From the NCBI RefSeq assembly GCF_963259705.1, contig NC_081844.1, positions 36,025,341 to 36,089,340 of the forward strand: a stretch of 64,000 nucleotides of DNA, given 5' to 3'. This stretch comes from Myotis daubentonii (taxonomy: Eukaryota; Chordata; Mammalia; Chiroptera; Vespertilionidae). The notes under the pieces were generated by a model that did not search any database, was not told where the DNA came from, and saw only the letters and a list, made by a program, of their open reading frames with translations. Positions 10,988-20,744 of this stretch are shown here, piece by piece; within the stretch, counting starts at the first letter, position 1, and each line of letters starts with the position of its first letter. The position numbers and the translations under genes were made by a program.

Positions 10988-11455
10988 CCCTAGATAATAA
11001 AAGGGTAGTATGCAAACTGATCCTAACAGCAGAACGACTGGAATGACTGGTCACTATGACACACACTGACCACCAGGGGGCAGACGCTCAATGCAGGAGC
11101 TTCCCCCTGGTGGTCAGTGTGCTCCCACAGGGGGAGCTCTGCTCAGCCACAAGCCAGGCTGATGGCTGCCAGTACAGCGTTGGTGGTTGGGAGCCTCTCC
11201 CACCTCCTCAGCAGCACTAAGGATGTCCGACTGCAGCTTAGGCCTGCTCCCTGCTGGCAAGTGGACATTCCCCGAGGGCTGCTGGGCTGCCAGAGGGATG
11301 TCTGACTGCCAGCTTGGGACCGATCCCCCAGGGAGCGGGCCTAAGCCAGCAGGTGGACATCCTCTGAGGGGTCCCAGACTGCAAGAGGGCATAGGCCGGG
11401 CTGAGGACTCCCCCCCCCCCCCGAGTGCACAAATTTTTGTGCACTGTGCCTCTAG
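10988..11455 (+). mobile_element. Helitron, unit 4 of array
   Basis: It begins CCCTAGATAATAAAAGGG and ends with hairpin gtgcacaaatttttgtgcac followed by CTAG. Facing CTCF-like motifs lie at 11070-11083 and 11100-11113. It pairs with the preceding unit in the same way as at the left edge of the window. Confidence 0.9.
11070..11113. promoter_or_regulatory. Facing CTCF-like motifs inside a Helitron (example)
   Basis: CCACCAGGGGGCAG and, 16 bp on, its near-inverted partner CTTCCCCCTGGTGG form a palindromic pair. The core matches the known CTCF recognition sequence. The same pair is at 42-85, 11527-11570 and 11777-11820, with single or decayed forms at 6161, 15912, 21592, 23827, 29605 and 52726. 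Binding is not shown by sequence alone. Confidence 0.5.
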
Positions 11456-11712
11456 TATATATATAAAAGCCTAAGCGACAGTTACAACCAGTCGACTGAA
11501 TGACCAGTCACTATGACACACTCTGACCACCAGGGGGCAGTCACCCAATGCATGAGCTGCCCCCTGGTGGTTAACGAGTTCCCACAGTCAACCTCCCCCA
11601 GCCCTTTCTCATGGACTGGGCGAGATGACCCTGATTGGCCCCATTCGCCCCTGATCGCCAGCCAGGCTGAGGGACTCCCACCCCTGCACGAATTTGTTCA
11701 CTGGGCCTCTAG
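11456..11712 (+). mobile_element. Helitron, unit 5 of array
   Basis: It starts TATATATATAAAAGCC immediately after the CTAG of the previous unit and ends in CTAG. Facing CCACCAGGGGGCAG motifs lie at 11527-11540 and 11557-11570. The 3' hairpin is partly lost. Confidence 0.85.
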
Positions 11713-12062
11713 TCTATATAATACAAGCCTAAGTGACCATTATGGTGGAATGACTGGTCGCTATGATGCGCATTGTCCACCAGGGGGCAGACACGCAACA
11801 CAGGAGCTGCCCCCTGGTGGTCAGTGTGCTTCCACAGGGGGAGCACTGCTCAGCCAGAAGCCAGGCTCATGGCTGACAAGCACAGTCGTGGTGGCGGGAG
11901 CCTCTCCCACCTCTGTGGCAGTGCTTAGGAGTAGCAAGCAGGCCGGTGGTAAGTAGTGAGGAGTCCTGGACTGTGAGAGGGATGTACAACTGCCATTTTG
12001 GGAGCGGGCCTAAGGCGGCAGGCGGACATCCCCCAAGGGGTCCTTAGTGCACCCCTATCTAG
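11713..12062 (+). mobile_element. Helitron, unit 6 of array
   Basis: It starts TCTATATAATACAAGCC with no spacer after the previous CTAG. It ends 'gcacccctatctag' before T, with the 3' hairpin mostly deleted. Facing CCACCAGGGGGCAG motifs lie at 11777-11790 and 11807-11820. Confidence 0.82.
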
Positions 12063-13030
12063 TTACAAAACATTTCGGTCATTCCAGAGGAGACCCCATA
12101 CCCATTAAGCAGTCACTCTCATTCCTCTATCCCATATCAGCAATCTGTTTGAGGATGATAGGCATTGGATCTAATGGCAGAGAAACATGTTTCACTTGGC
12201 TAGATGATGGTGGACTTAGAACAGACTTGTTGGAATGTTTAATAGAGGCTCTAGAAACTGGATGTGCTGCTGTTTCTTCAAACTCGCATATTTTATCTGA
12301 AACCGGACTCTTTATTACTAAAAACAGCTCATCTCCACTTGAACTTACATATTTCTCTCAATTATGCCATCATTCCAGTAACTGAGGTATGAGCCCTGGC
12401 AGCCTGTTTAGTCTTCTTCCACAGCTATCACCAGTCTTAGGAATTTCCTTTGTCTTTTCTATTCCCACTGCAATCACTTTAACCTGGGTCCTTATTAACT
12501 TATACCAGAACTTTCATAATAAATCTCCCTTCCTTCAGTTTCTTTATCCTTTAATGATGGCATAGTCCTTCTTAGATATTGCTGCTAGATATTTATAGCC
12601 TGTTACTCAGGGCCCTCCATAATCCACTCTCTCTCAGATGGTTGTTTTGGTTATCAAATGAGATAATGTATGCAAAATACTGTACAAATATCAAATATTA
12701 CTGTAGTTATTAGACTTCATCCTTTTCCCTCATTGTTACCTTGACTAGCCTTCCATTTGAAACTAGTCTAATCAATATCCTTGAGCATACTTTGTGTTTT
12801 TTTTTCTCTCCTTTAGCATCTTTGTTACAGCAATTTGACTTCCCTAGAATATTCTTTTCCGCCCCCCACTTACCTAATTCCTGCCTCCTTTATGAAGTCT
12901 TCATTTATTTGAGCCTTGGAGGTTATTTGCTTATTTGAATCATGTTGGAACATGTATTATTTGTACTGTTTATTATTTGGTATTAGGCTTTTGTGCCTTA
13001 AGTTATTGTTTTTTATTTTTTTATTTTTTT
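12063..13030. other. Mostly unassigned DNA
   Basis: Near 12085-12125 'catacccattaagcagtcactc' resembles an old L1 3' end in reverse. The rest shows no element ends. The open frame at 12047-12385 (112 aa) has no recognised domain and crosses the Helitron boundary, so I do not call it a gene. Confidence 0.4.
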
Positions 13031-13242
13031 AAAAATATATTTTATTGGTTTTTTAGAGAGGAAGGGAGAGAGATAGAGAACCAGAAACATCGATGAGAGA
13101 GAAACATCGATCAGCTGCCTCCTGCACATCTCCCACTGGGGATGTGCCCGCAACCCAGGCACATACCCCTGACCGGAATCGAACCTGGGACCCTTCAGTC
13201 CACAGGCCGACGCTCTGTCCACTGAGCCAAACCGGTTTCGGC
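13031..13242 (-). mobile_element. VES SINE
   Basis: On the minus strand it reads GCCGAAACCGGTTTGGCTCAGTGG at the head. It has a B box GGTTCGATTCC, the 'catcgatgtttctc' repeat pair and an A/T-rich tail. It is close to the young VES consensus. Confidence 0.95.
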
Positions 13243-13340
13243 TGTTTGTTTATTTTTAACTGTGTTTTAAAATTAGTTACAATACCTTAGTTACAATTGT
13301 CATGACAATTGTAAGTTGTTTTTCAAAAAAATATATCTTG

Positions 13341-13578
13341 TCCTAGCTGGTTTGGCTTAGTGGATAGAGCATCGGCCTGTGGACTAAAGGGTCCCAGGTT
13401 CAACTCCGGTCAAGGGCACATGGCTGGGTTGTAGGCTCTGTCCCCAGTAGGGGTCTTGCAGGAGAGATGGTTCTCTCTTATCATTGATGTTTCTGTCTTT
13501 CTCTCTCTCTCTCCCTTCCTCTTTGAAATCAATAATAAATATATACACACACACACACACACCCGTATATACACATGT

Positions 13579-13609
<31 letters not shown>
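13341..13609 (+). mobile_element. VES SINE with (CA)n tail
   Basis: The SINE body covers about 13341-13546, with A-box-like TGGCTTAGTGG and B box GGTTCAACTCC. Its tail has grown into a CA microsatellite (13547-13609). A Helitron starts exactly at the end of the microsatellite. Confidence 0.9.
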
Positions 13610-13610
<1 letters not shown>

Positions 13611-14060
13611 TAGAGTCCTGGTGCACAAAATTCGTGCACTGGGGGTGAGGGGTGTCCCTCAGCCCAGCCTGCACCCTCTCCAATCTGGGACATCCCTCTC
13701 ACAATCCTGGACTGCTGGCTCCTAACTGCTCGCCTGCCTGCTTGCCTGATCGCCCCTAACCACTTCTGCCTGCCAGCCTGATCACCCCCTAACCACTCCC
13801 CTGCTACCTTGATCGACACCTACTGCTCCCCTGCCAGCCTGGTCGCTCCCAACTGCCCTCCCCAGCCGGCTTGGTCACCCCTAACTGCCCTCCCCTGCCA
13901 GCCTGGTCACTCCCAACTGCCCTCTCCTGCCAGCCTGGTGACCCACAACTGCCCTCCCCTGCTGGCCATCTTGTGGCAGCCATCTTGTACCCACATGGTG
14001 GTGGCCATCTTGTGCGAGGGCATGATGGTCAATTGCATTTTACCTCTTGATTATATAGGA
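13610..14060 (-). mobile_element. HeliBat-type Helitron
   Basis: The left end is CTAGAGTCCTGG with hairpin gtgcacaaaattcgtgcac. The right end on the minus strand is TCCTATATAATCAAGAGG. It is flanked by A and T. The interior has ~30-bp repeats of the type 'cctgccagcctggtcaccc'. It separates two VES SINEs at their tails. Confidence 0.93.
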
Positions 14061-14260
14061 TATCTTTATTGATTTCAGAGAGGGAGAGAGAGATGGAAAC
14101 ATCAATGAGGAGAGAGAATCACTGATTGGATGCCTCCTGCATTCCCCCTACTGGGGATCGAGCCTGCAACCTGGGCATGTGCCCTTGGTCAGAATCGAAC
14201 CTGGGACCCTTCAGTCCATAGGCTGACGCTCTATCCACTGAGCCAAAATGGGCTAGGGCT
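14061..14260 (-). mobile_element. VES SINE
   Basis: The minus-strand head reads GGCTCAGTGGATAGAGCGTC and the B box GGTTCGATTCTG. The tail abuts the Helitron on the left. It is moderately diverged. Confidence 0.9.
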
Positions 14261-14639
14261 AGGTTGTAAGTTTTGAGGGTAAGGATCATGTATCTCTGTA
14301 CCTACTTGAGTATTCTGAATATAAATTATTGGCAACTGATTTATTATTATGATATAATATGGTATTGAGAGAGTCACCAGAAATCCTTTTAAAAAATATT
14401 TAGCTGCCCTTTCTCCTGAACCCCCGTTTTTTTGTTTGATTTTTATTAGCCTGTTGATTTTCAGCATGACATTTTAACTAAAAGTTATTTTCCCCATTGA
14501 ACTTAATATTAATTTATACATATTTTAGGTGAGGAGATTTAAAGCTAGTTAGATTATTTTTCAATACCTAATATATTCCATATGATTAGAAATTAACAAA
14601 TGTAGGATGTTATGTAGTGACAGAAGGTCTCTAAATGTG
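14261..14639. other. Unassigned AT-rich DNA
   Basis: Nothing recognisable. Confidence 0.5.
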
Positions 14640-14935
14640 TCCCTTATCCACCAGGTCCCTTCCTACACCCCTTTATATCTAACACTAATTTTAGATTGTT
14701 GTATATCCTTACAGAATTTCTCTATACATACTCTTATTTTTACTTCCTTTTTGACAAAGGTAGCACATATATGCTTCCTTCAACTTATTTGATAATTATG
14801 TAATGGAAATTTTTCATATCTGTAGATAGAGTACTTTCTCATTCTTTTTCACATTTGCAAAGTATTGTATTATGTGGATGTGTTACATGTTGTTTAAGTA
14901 GTCCCATATTGCTTATTCCATTAAGATTTGGCTAT
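14640..14935 (-). mobile_element. Old L1 3' end fragment
   Basis: Text such as 'ttacagaatttctctatacatactc' and 'tattgtattatgtggatgtgttaca' follows the reverse complement of the 3' part of old mammalian L1. It is comparable with the better copy at 32765-33250. Confidence 0.45.
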
Positions 14936-15323
14936 GATGAAGATAGCACCACATTCTTCTATAATTGTGCTTTTAATTACTTAAAAGAGCCATAATCAAG
15001 GTGATACCAATAGAGGCAATAACAATGACCATCAAAATTGTGTTTTTATGCACTTGTCATAGCAGATTGAAATTAAATTCAAGAAAAATCATGTGTGTTG
15101 AGTGCCTGCCAAATACTATAAAGTGTTTCTTCTCAGAAGTTATGACAACTTTTTAGAAATGAAAACCTTTAATCTGATGTGGTTGAAGTAGAAATCCTGA
15201 CCCCATTTTACAGACCCCAGCAGAGTGTGTGTGTGTGTGTGTGTGTGGAGGAGGTGGGGGGATGTGGTGAAGACAAAAGAGGGTTTGAGGGGACTGGATG
15301 GAGGAGAGCAGTGACGTTTGATT
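14936..15323. other. Unassigned DNA with a short (GT)n
   Basis: A (GT)n run occupies about 15221-15246. No element ends are otherwise visible. Confidence 0.5.
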
Positions 15324-15336
15324 CATGGCCTATTTA

Positions 15337-15561
15337 TTTTTATTTTTCTTAATATATTTTTATTGATTTCAGAGAGGAAGATGGAGGGAGAGAGATAGAA
15401 ACATCAATGATGAGAGAGAATCGAAGTGCTGACTCCTGCATACCCCCTACTGGGGATTGAGCCCGCAACCCAGGAATGTGCCCTTGCCCAGAATCAAACC
15501 CAGGACCCTTCAGTCTGCAGGCCGTGGCTCTATCCACTGAGCTAAACCATCTAGGGTGAAC
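15337..15561 (-). mobile_element. VES SINE with target duplication
   Basis: The minus-strand head has GGTTTAGCTCAGTGGATAG and the B box GGTTTGATTCTG. The duplication CATGGCCTATTTA/CATGTCCTATTTA lies at 15324-15336 and 15562-15574, with one mismatch, so it is a clear LINE-mediated insertion. Confidence 0.92.
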
Positions 15562-15835
15562 CATGTCCTATTTAAAACTGCTGCAGTAGGCTGAGCAGGG
15601 GTCTTACTACAATGGTGTTACCCGATAATGAGGGTGTCTCTCCTTTTGTTAGGGTAATCAGAACTGCAGCAAAGTAAAGACACACCCATGGAGCCTGTAA
15701 AGGGTTTCCATGCACACAGTGCAATTTACTTCGTGTGGCAGCTGAAGAGGGTGAGCAGAGCCTGGGAAGGACATGAGGTCTCCAAGACCAGGGGCTGGAG
15801 GGAAAGTGCGTGCCATGCATTCCATGCTGTTACAA

Positions 15836-16131
15836 TCTCTATATATATAAACTTAATATGCTAAGTGTCCGACCAAGTGGTTGACCGACTGGTTGCTATG
15901 ATGTGCACTGACCACCAGGGGGCAGATGCTCCTACCGGTAGGTTAGCTTGCTGCTGGGGTCCAGCTGATCGGGACTGGGCGAGACGGGGCCGGACATGCC
16001 ATGGAGCCCTCCCACAGTCCCTCCCTGGCTACCGGCCCTGATTAGCCACAATCAGGACTGGGCGAGATAGCCCTGATCGCCGGCCAGATGGAGTGACCCC
16101 ACTCATGCAATTTCTTGCACCCGGCCTCTAG
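15836..16131 (+). mobile_element. HeliBat-type Helitron, short
   Basis: It starts TCTCTATATATATAAAC after an A and ends CTAG before a T. One intact CCACCAGGGGGCAG lies at 15912-15925. Its inverted partner is missing, unlike most copies here. It lies against the left edge of the old L1 fragment. Confidence 0.88.
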
Positions 16132-16579
16132 TTAATAATAATTGTGTACAAGACCTAATACTGAAAGCCACCAAACATATTAAAGAAGACCCCACTAAAT
16201 GGAGATATATACATTGGATCAGAAGCCTCAATAATTTAAAATTTTTAGTTCTCCCCAAATTGATGTATAGAGTCAACACAGTCTCAATCAAAACCTGTGG
16301 AGGTTTTCTTATGGAATTTGATAAGCTGAGTCTATATATGAAAATTCAGGAGACCTAGAATAACCCATTTTTAAAAAACCTACTAAACTGGAGGAATTAC
16401 ACTATTTGACTTTAAGACTTACCATAAAGTTGTAGTCATCAGGACTGTGTGGTGTTAGCACAGGGGTGGGCAAACTTTTTGACTCGAGGGCCACAGTGGG
16501 TTCTTAAACTGGACCGGAGGGCCAGAACAAAAGCATGGATGGAGTGTTTGTGTGAACTAATATAAATTCAAAGTAAACA

Positions 16580-17448
16580 TCTACACTAATAAAAGAGAAA
16601 AATGGTAATTGGCGTACGACGATACCCTTTTCATTGGCTAATCAGGGCTATATGCAAATTAACTGCCAACTAAGATTGGCAGTTAACTGCCAACTAAGAT
16701 TGGTGGTTAACTGCCAACTAAGATTGGCAGTTAACTGCCAACTAAGATTGGCAGTTAACTGCCAACAAGATGGCGGTTAATTTGCATATGTAGGCACAAT
16801 GCAGGGAGGCGAAAGGGAAAGCAGGAAGAAGCCCCCTGCCACTGACAGTGATCGGAAATTCAGGGGGGAGCTAAGAACTGGGGGGCAGGGCAAAGGCGGC
16901 CCTGGGGCCGCCTTTGCCCTGCCCCCCAGCCATGATCGGAGAATCAGGCGCCTTTTCCACCCTGGCCAGTGATAGCAGGAAGTAGGGGTGGAACCAGCGA
17001 TGGGAGCTGGGCACGGTCGAAGCTGGCAGTCCCAGGAGCTAGGGGCCCCTTGCCTGGGCCTAAAGCGGAGCCCACAATCGCGGGGCCGCTGCAGCTGTGG
17101 GTCCCTGCTGCCCGGGCCGAACGCCTCAGCCAGAGGCATCCTGCAGGGGCAGGGGCGGAGCCCACGTGATCGCGGCGCCCCCCGCTGCCCGGGCCGGACG
17201 CCTAGGCCAGAGGCATCAGGCCTGGGCTGGGGGAAGAACCAGTGATGGGGGGAAATGAGGGTCCCCTGCCCAGGCCTGACGCCTCTATCAGAGGCGTCAG
17301 GCCTGGGCAAGGGGCTGATCCTGCGATTGGAGGGTGATGGGGGTCAATGCCTGAGGGTTCCCAGTATGTGAGAGGGGGCAGGCTGGGCTGAGGGACACTC
17401 CCCCCCGCCCCACACCCAGTGCACGAATTTCGTGCACCGGGCCCCTAG
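16580..17448 (+). mobile_element. Helitron of the 'GGCGTACGACGATACCC' subfamily
   Basis: It starts TCTACACTAATAAAAGAG and ends with hairpin gtgcacgaatttcgtgcac then CTAG. It carries four and a part copies of a 24-bp repeat containing the palindrome TTGGCAGTTAACTGCCAA (16661-16776) and AAGATGGCGGT at 16767. The insertion point is confirmed by the empty hAT copy. The 177-aa minus-strand frame inside is a by-product of GC content. Confidence 0.95.
16661..16776. repeat. 24-bp palindromic repeat array in a Helitron
   Basis: Four full copies and one partial copy of a 24-bp unit contain the perfect palindrome TTGGCAGTTAACTGCCAA (one unit has GGTGG in place of GGCAG). Relatives at 20825 and 25560 have two full units and the one at 39232 a fragment. 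Confidence 0.93.
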
Positions 17449-17623
17449 TCATTACATAAAAGGGTACGGTCTTTTTTTTTTTTTTTTTTTTTAGTTTTAT
17501 TCATTTCAAATGGGCCGGATCCGGCCTGCGGGCCATAGTTTGCCCACGGCTGTGTTAGCATAAGGGTTGGTCACTCTGTTGAACAGAACATAATCTATAA
17601 AGACACATATTTATGGTCTATTG

Positions 17624-17855
17624 CTTTTTTATTTTTACTAATCCTCACCCAAGGATATTTTTCCTGTTGATTTTTAGAGAGAGTGGAAGGGAGGTTGAGA
17701 GGCAGAGAGAGAAATGACATTGATTGGTTGCCTCCTGCACATGCTCTGAGCCAGGGATTGAGCCTGGACTGAGGCACATGCCCTTGACTAGAATCAAACC
17801 TGAGACCCTTCAGTCTGTGGCTGATGCTCTATTTACTGAGCCAACCTGGGTAGGG
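17624..17855 (-). mobile_element. VES SINE (older variant) in L1
   Basis: The minus-strand head and B-box-like GGTTTGATTCTAG are visible. The tail has the 'ccttgggtgaggatt' variant also seen at 30328 and 37361. The duplication is TATGGTCTATTG/TATGGTCAGTTG (17612-17623, 17856-17867), with two mismatches. Confidence 0.85.
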
Positions 17856-18176
17856 TATGGTCAGTTGATTTTTGATAAAGGTACCAAGGCAACTCATTGA
17901 GCAAATGGTGCTGAAGGAATTGTATATTCTTATGGGGGAATAGAGGTGGGAACCTTGACCCTTACTTGAATGGATTATAATCCTAAACCTAAGAACTGAA
18001 ATGTATTGTAAAACTGCTAGAAGAAACAAAAGGAAATGAGACTTTACTAAGGCAATGTTTCTTAGAGAAAGCCCAAAAGGCACGAATGATAAGAAAATGA
18101 ATACTTCTAAATTTTACCTCATTGAAATTAAAAACTTTCTTTCTTTGAAAGATATAGTTAAAGAGCAACAAATCCC

Positions 18177-18375
18177 AGCCGGTGTGGCTCAGTTGGTTGA
18201 GCATTGGCTGTACCAGGAGGTCGCAGGTTGGATTCCAAGTCAGGGCACATGCCCAGGTTGCGGGCTCAATCTCTAGTAGGGTGTGTGCACCAGGCAACCG
18301 ATCACTGTTTCTCTCACATTGATGTTTCCAGCTCTGTCTCCCTCTCCCTTCCTCTCTCTGAAATCAAGAAAAACG
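18177..18375 (+). mobile_element. VES SINE
   Basis: The head GCCGGTGTGGCTCAGTTGG and B box GGTTGGATTCC are followed by the usual middle and a 'tctctctgaaatcaag' tail. It sits at the right end of the L1 fossil. Confidence 0.88.
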
Positions 18376-18484
18376 AAACACCAGAACATATTAACAGTAA
18401 CAAGTTCACATTACGAAGAAACGTGAATTCGAGATGGGAGTAGTTTATACCCTTATTTTGCAATCCATCACTCCAGTATAGTGT

Positions 18485-18710
18485 AGAAGAGAGAGTACTG
18501 GGTTTAGAATCAGGAACTTGTCATATGTAATCCTAACTCTGGCACTTGTCAGAGATACTGTTTACTAAATTATTTAATGTTTTGTTACATTTTCTGAGCC
18601 TTGGTCTTCTCTTTTTTGTGTGAAATGATAACTATACCTATCTTATAGGATTACAATGATGGTCAAATAAGTAGATATGAAAAAATAGTGTTATTGCTAT
18701 TGTTACTTAA
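18485..18710 (+). mobile_element. MIR SINE
   Basis: 'gagtactgggtttagaatcagg' through 'tgagccttggtcttctc' to 'atcttataggattacaatgatg' follows MIR on the plus strand. Confidence 0.65.
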
Positions 18711-20030
18711 TGTATTATCATCATCATCATCATCATCATGGTTTTTTACTCTAGGTAATTGATCCTTAATTTCTCCTCTTGCAAAATGATAACTCTGAAA
18801 ATACTCTTTTTCACATAACCAACTATAATTTTCTCTTAAGGAGACACTGAAACTTTTTAGTGTGTCAATGGATGTATGACCAGATCTGTAAACACCAGTT
18901 TATCCTTCTGATCCTTGTTGTCTATAAAAATAAAAAATTGGTGGTCACTTCCCCCCCCCCCCCCCACTTTTTCTTAAGGTAATAACTGCTCCACTACTTG
19001 TGTTGTATGCCCTATAGTTTTATGTCAAACCAGTCCTTTTAACCAGCATTAATCTTAGGAGCAGTTGAAAAAACATTTTCTAAAGGTATAGAGATAATAA
19101 GTAATAATCATTTATTATGATATGAATAAATATCATAATACTATAAAGCTATACTGTGTGTTATATATTTGAACTATAATGCTAATAGAACTCATTGGTC
19201 ATTGGTGTAACTTGCCTGGAAACTTCCTCCATGTACTTTTTAGTGTAGCAAAATTCAGCTGGCTGTACTCTAAAACATTTAATTTACTGTGAGAAATGAA
19301 AGATAGTTAAGTGGTTCCCAAGAACATATTAGGCACTTTTACCTAAAAGGAGAATGATTTCATGTCAAATGAGAAAAACTCTTATTGCTTCACAAATCCA
19401 CTTGTCTTTGGCACAGAGAAAAATGAGTTTCTTAACATCTGAAAGTTAGATTGTAGAGACTCATCCATTATTAATTAAATTGTCTGTGTTACTGAGGTAA
19501 AGAACCTTATTTCTATTAAGGACCACTGAACAAGAGGGTTAAAAAATAACAGCAACCAAGGCCACTTTCAGTAAAGCCAAATTAAGGGATTTTAGGGCAA
19601 GAAAAATAGAAAACATTACCATCATTCTACTTTTAAGGTATAATGTTGTTCTTCACTTTATATTAAGGTAGATAAGATGTTATGAGACAGTAATATTGAA
19701 GAGTTCAAAAGGAAAAAACAACGTTGTTTCCTTCTATGTTCCTTTTTTCTGTTGTAGGTCCACCATGTTTTCAGTCACCCCAAACTATCTCATTGAGACA
19801 AGGTGGGAGAGATAGACAAGAAGGATGTAAGATTGGTAGTGAGGGTAGTATAGCTGAGATGGAAAAGGAGATTTATAAACTAGTTCTGAGGGTTTTTGTA
19901 GTGGGGATCAGTATTTCTATCCAAATATCTTAAGTCTTTTGGATTGTGGTAATAAATTATTACCGTTTCTTTTAAATCTAAGGGAAATTAGTCTTATATG
20001 TATCAGTACATTATCACTTCATATAGCACT
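18711..20030. other. Unassigned AT-rich DNA
   Basis: It holds a TCA trinucleotide run (18716-18739) and a C-run (18951-18965). I see no genes or element ends. The 69-aa frame at 19724-19933 is not recognisable. Confidence 0.5.
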
Positions 20031-20630
20031 GCCGGGGTTGATCAGCAGCGCCTGAATGATGGATGAACAGATTACTCCAACACAGTTTGACCGTGGGGGA
20101 GGGGGCTACGGGATGGATGGCCTGGCTGAAGAAGCCAGGCAACCTCGATTGCCTGCCTCGTTAGCCTTTTATTGGAATTTTCATCTTTAGATACAATTAA
20201 TAGGGTGAGTAATCTTGGGAGGACACATGTATTTACATTGTCCTCTAGGCAAGGACATCCAGGGATTAAGCATAAGGATTTCATTAAACACCCAGGGGTC
20301 TGCATATGCACAGATTTGTTTGGAATGGTCAAGGAATAATTAGGGGCTCTGCCTTCCACACTCCCCTAAGTCGGAATTCTGATAAACACGGCAGGTGGCC
20401 TTCCACACACTTCCCTTTTATCAGAATGTCCTCCTTACAAGCTTTCCAACCAAGTCTTGTGTGCTTCCCCGACAGAGTACTTGCCAGATAGATTTATAAG
20501 CCAAAGGCATCTAGTTCTTTTGATCAGTCTCTACGTAACATGGAATCTGCTTATTCGTAGCTTGAAGGTTTTCTGTTCTTTGAAAAAAAAAGTTCCTTCT
20601 GTTTATGAAAATAAAGACCAACAGATTTTC
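20031..20630 (-). mobile_element. Possible solo LTR of an endogenous retrovirus
   Basis: Read on the minus strand this stretch has a TATAA-type box near 20490, an AATAAA signal near 20170, and ends in CA at 20031. That order fits U3-R-U5. It is richer in GC than its surroundings. I could not find a flanking duplication or a primer-binding site, and the right edge is a guess. It carries no viral coding sequence. Confidence 0.3.
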
Positions 20631-20744
20631 TTGAATATGATCTAGTGAATGTACCTATTGGTGTTGCCAAAGTATAGACCTTTGGGACTAAAGAAAGATC
20701 TTGTCTTTGTATCTTCCATAATATTTTGCAGTAGAGGCCTGATA

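Larger units (their letters stand above)
16461..17552 (+). mobile_element. hAT element holding a nested Helitron
   Basis: Termini are CAGGGGTGGGCAAACTTTTT and (inverted) CAGCCGTGGGCAAACTATGG. A perfect 8-bp duplication TGTTAGCA lies at 16453-16460 and 17553-17560. Removing the Helitron leaves about 223 bp, matching the uninterrupted copy at 30060-30275. Confidence 0.93.
16132..18175 (+). mobile_element. L1 ORF2 fossil broken by four insertions
   Basis: Pieces at about 16132-16460, 17561-17623 and 17868-18175 follow L1 ORF2 3' coding sequence ('agttctccccaaattgatgtatag', 'gttgatttttgataaaggtaccaaggc', 'gattataatcctaaacctaa'). Interruptions are a hAT containing a Helitron, a VES SINE, and a second VES at its right end. 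It has many stops and is not functional. Confidence 0.82.

Noticed and set aside
12047..12385. 112-aa frame just after the Helitron array
   Set aside because: It starts inside Helitron sequence and shows no recognisable protein similarity, splice context or codon bias.
16777..17310. 177-aa minus-strand frame, also at 20894 and 25129
   Set aside because: It occurs in each member of one Helitron subfamily, on the non-source strand, with frames broken differently in each copy. GC content explains it.
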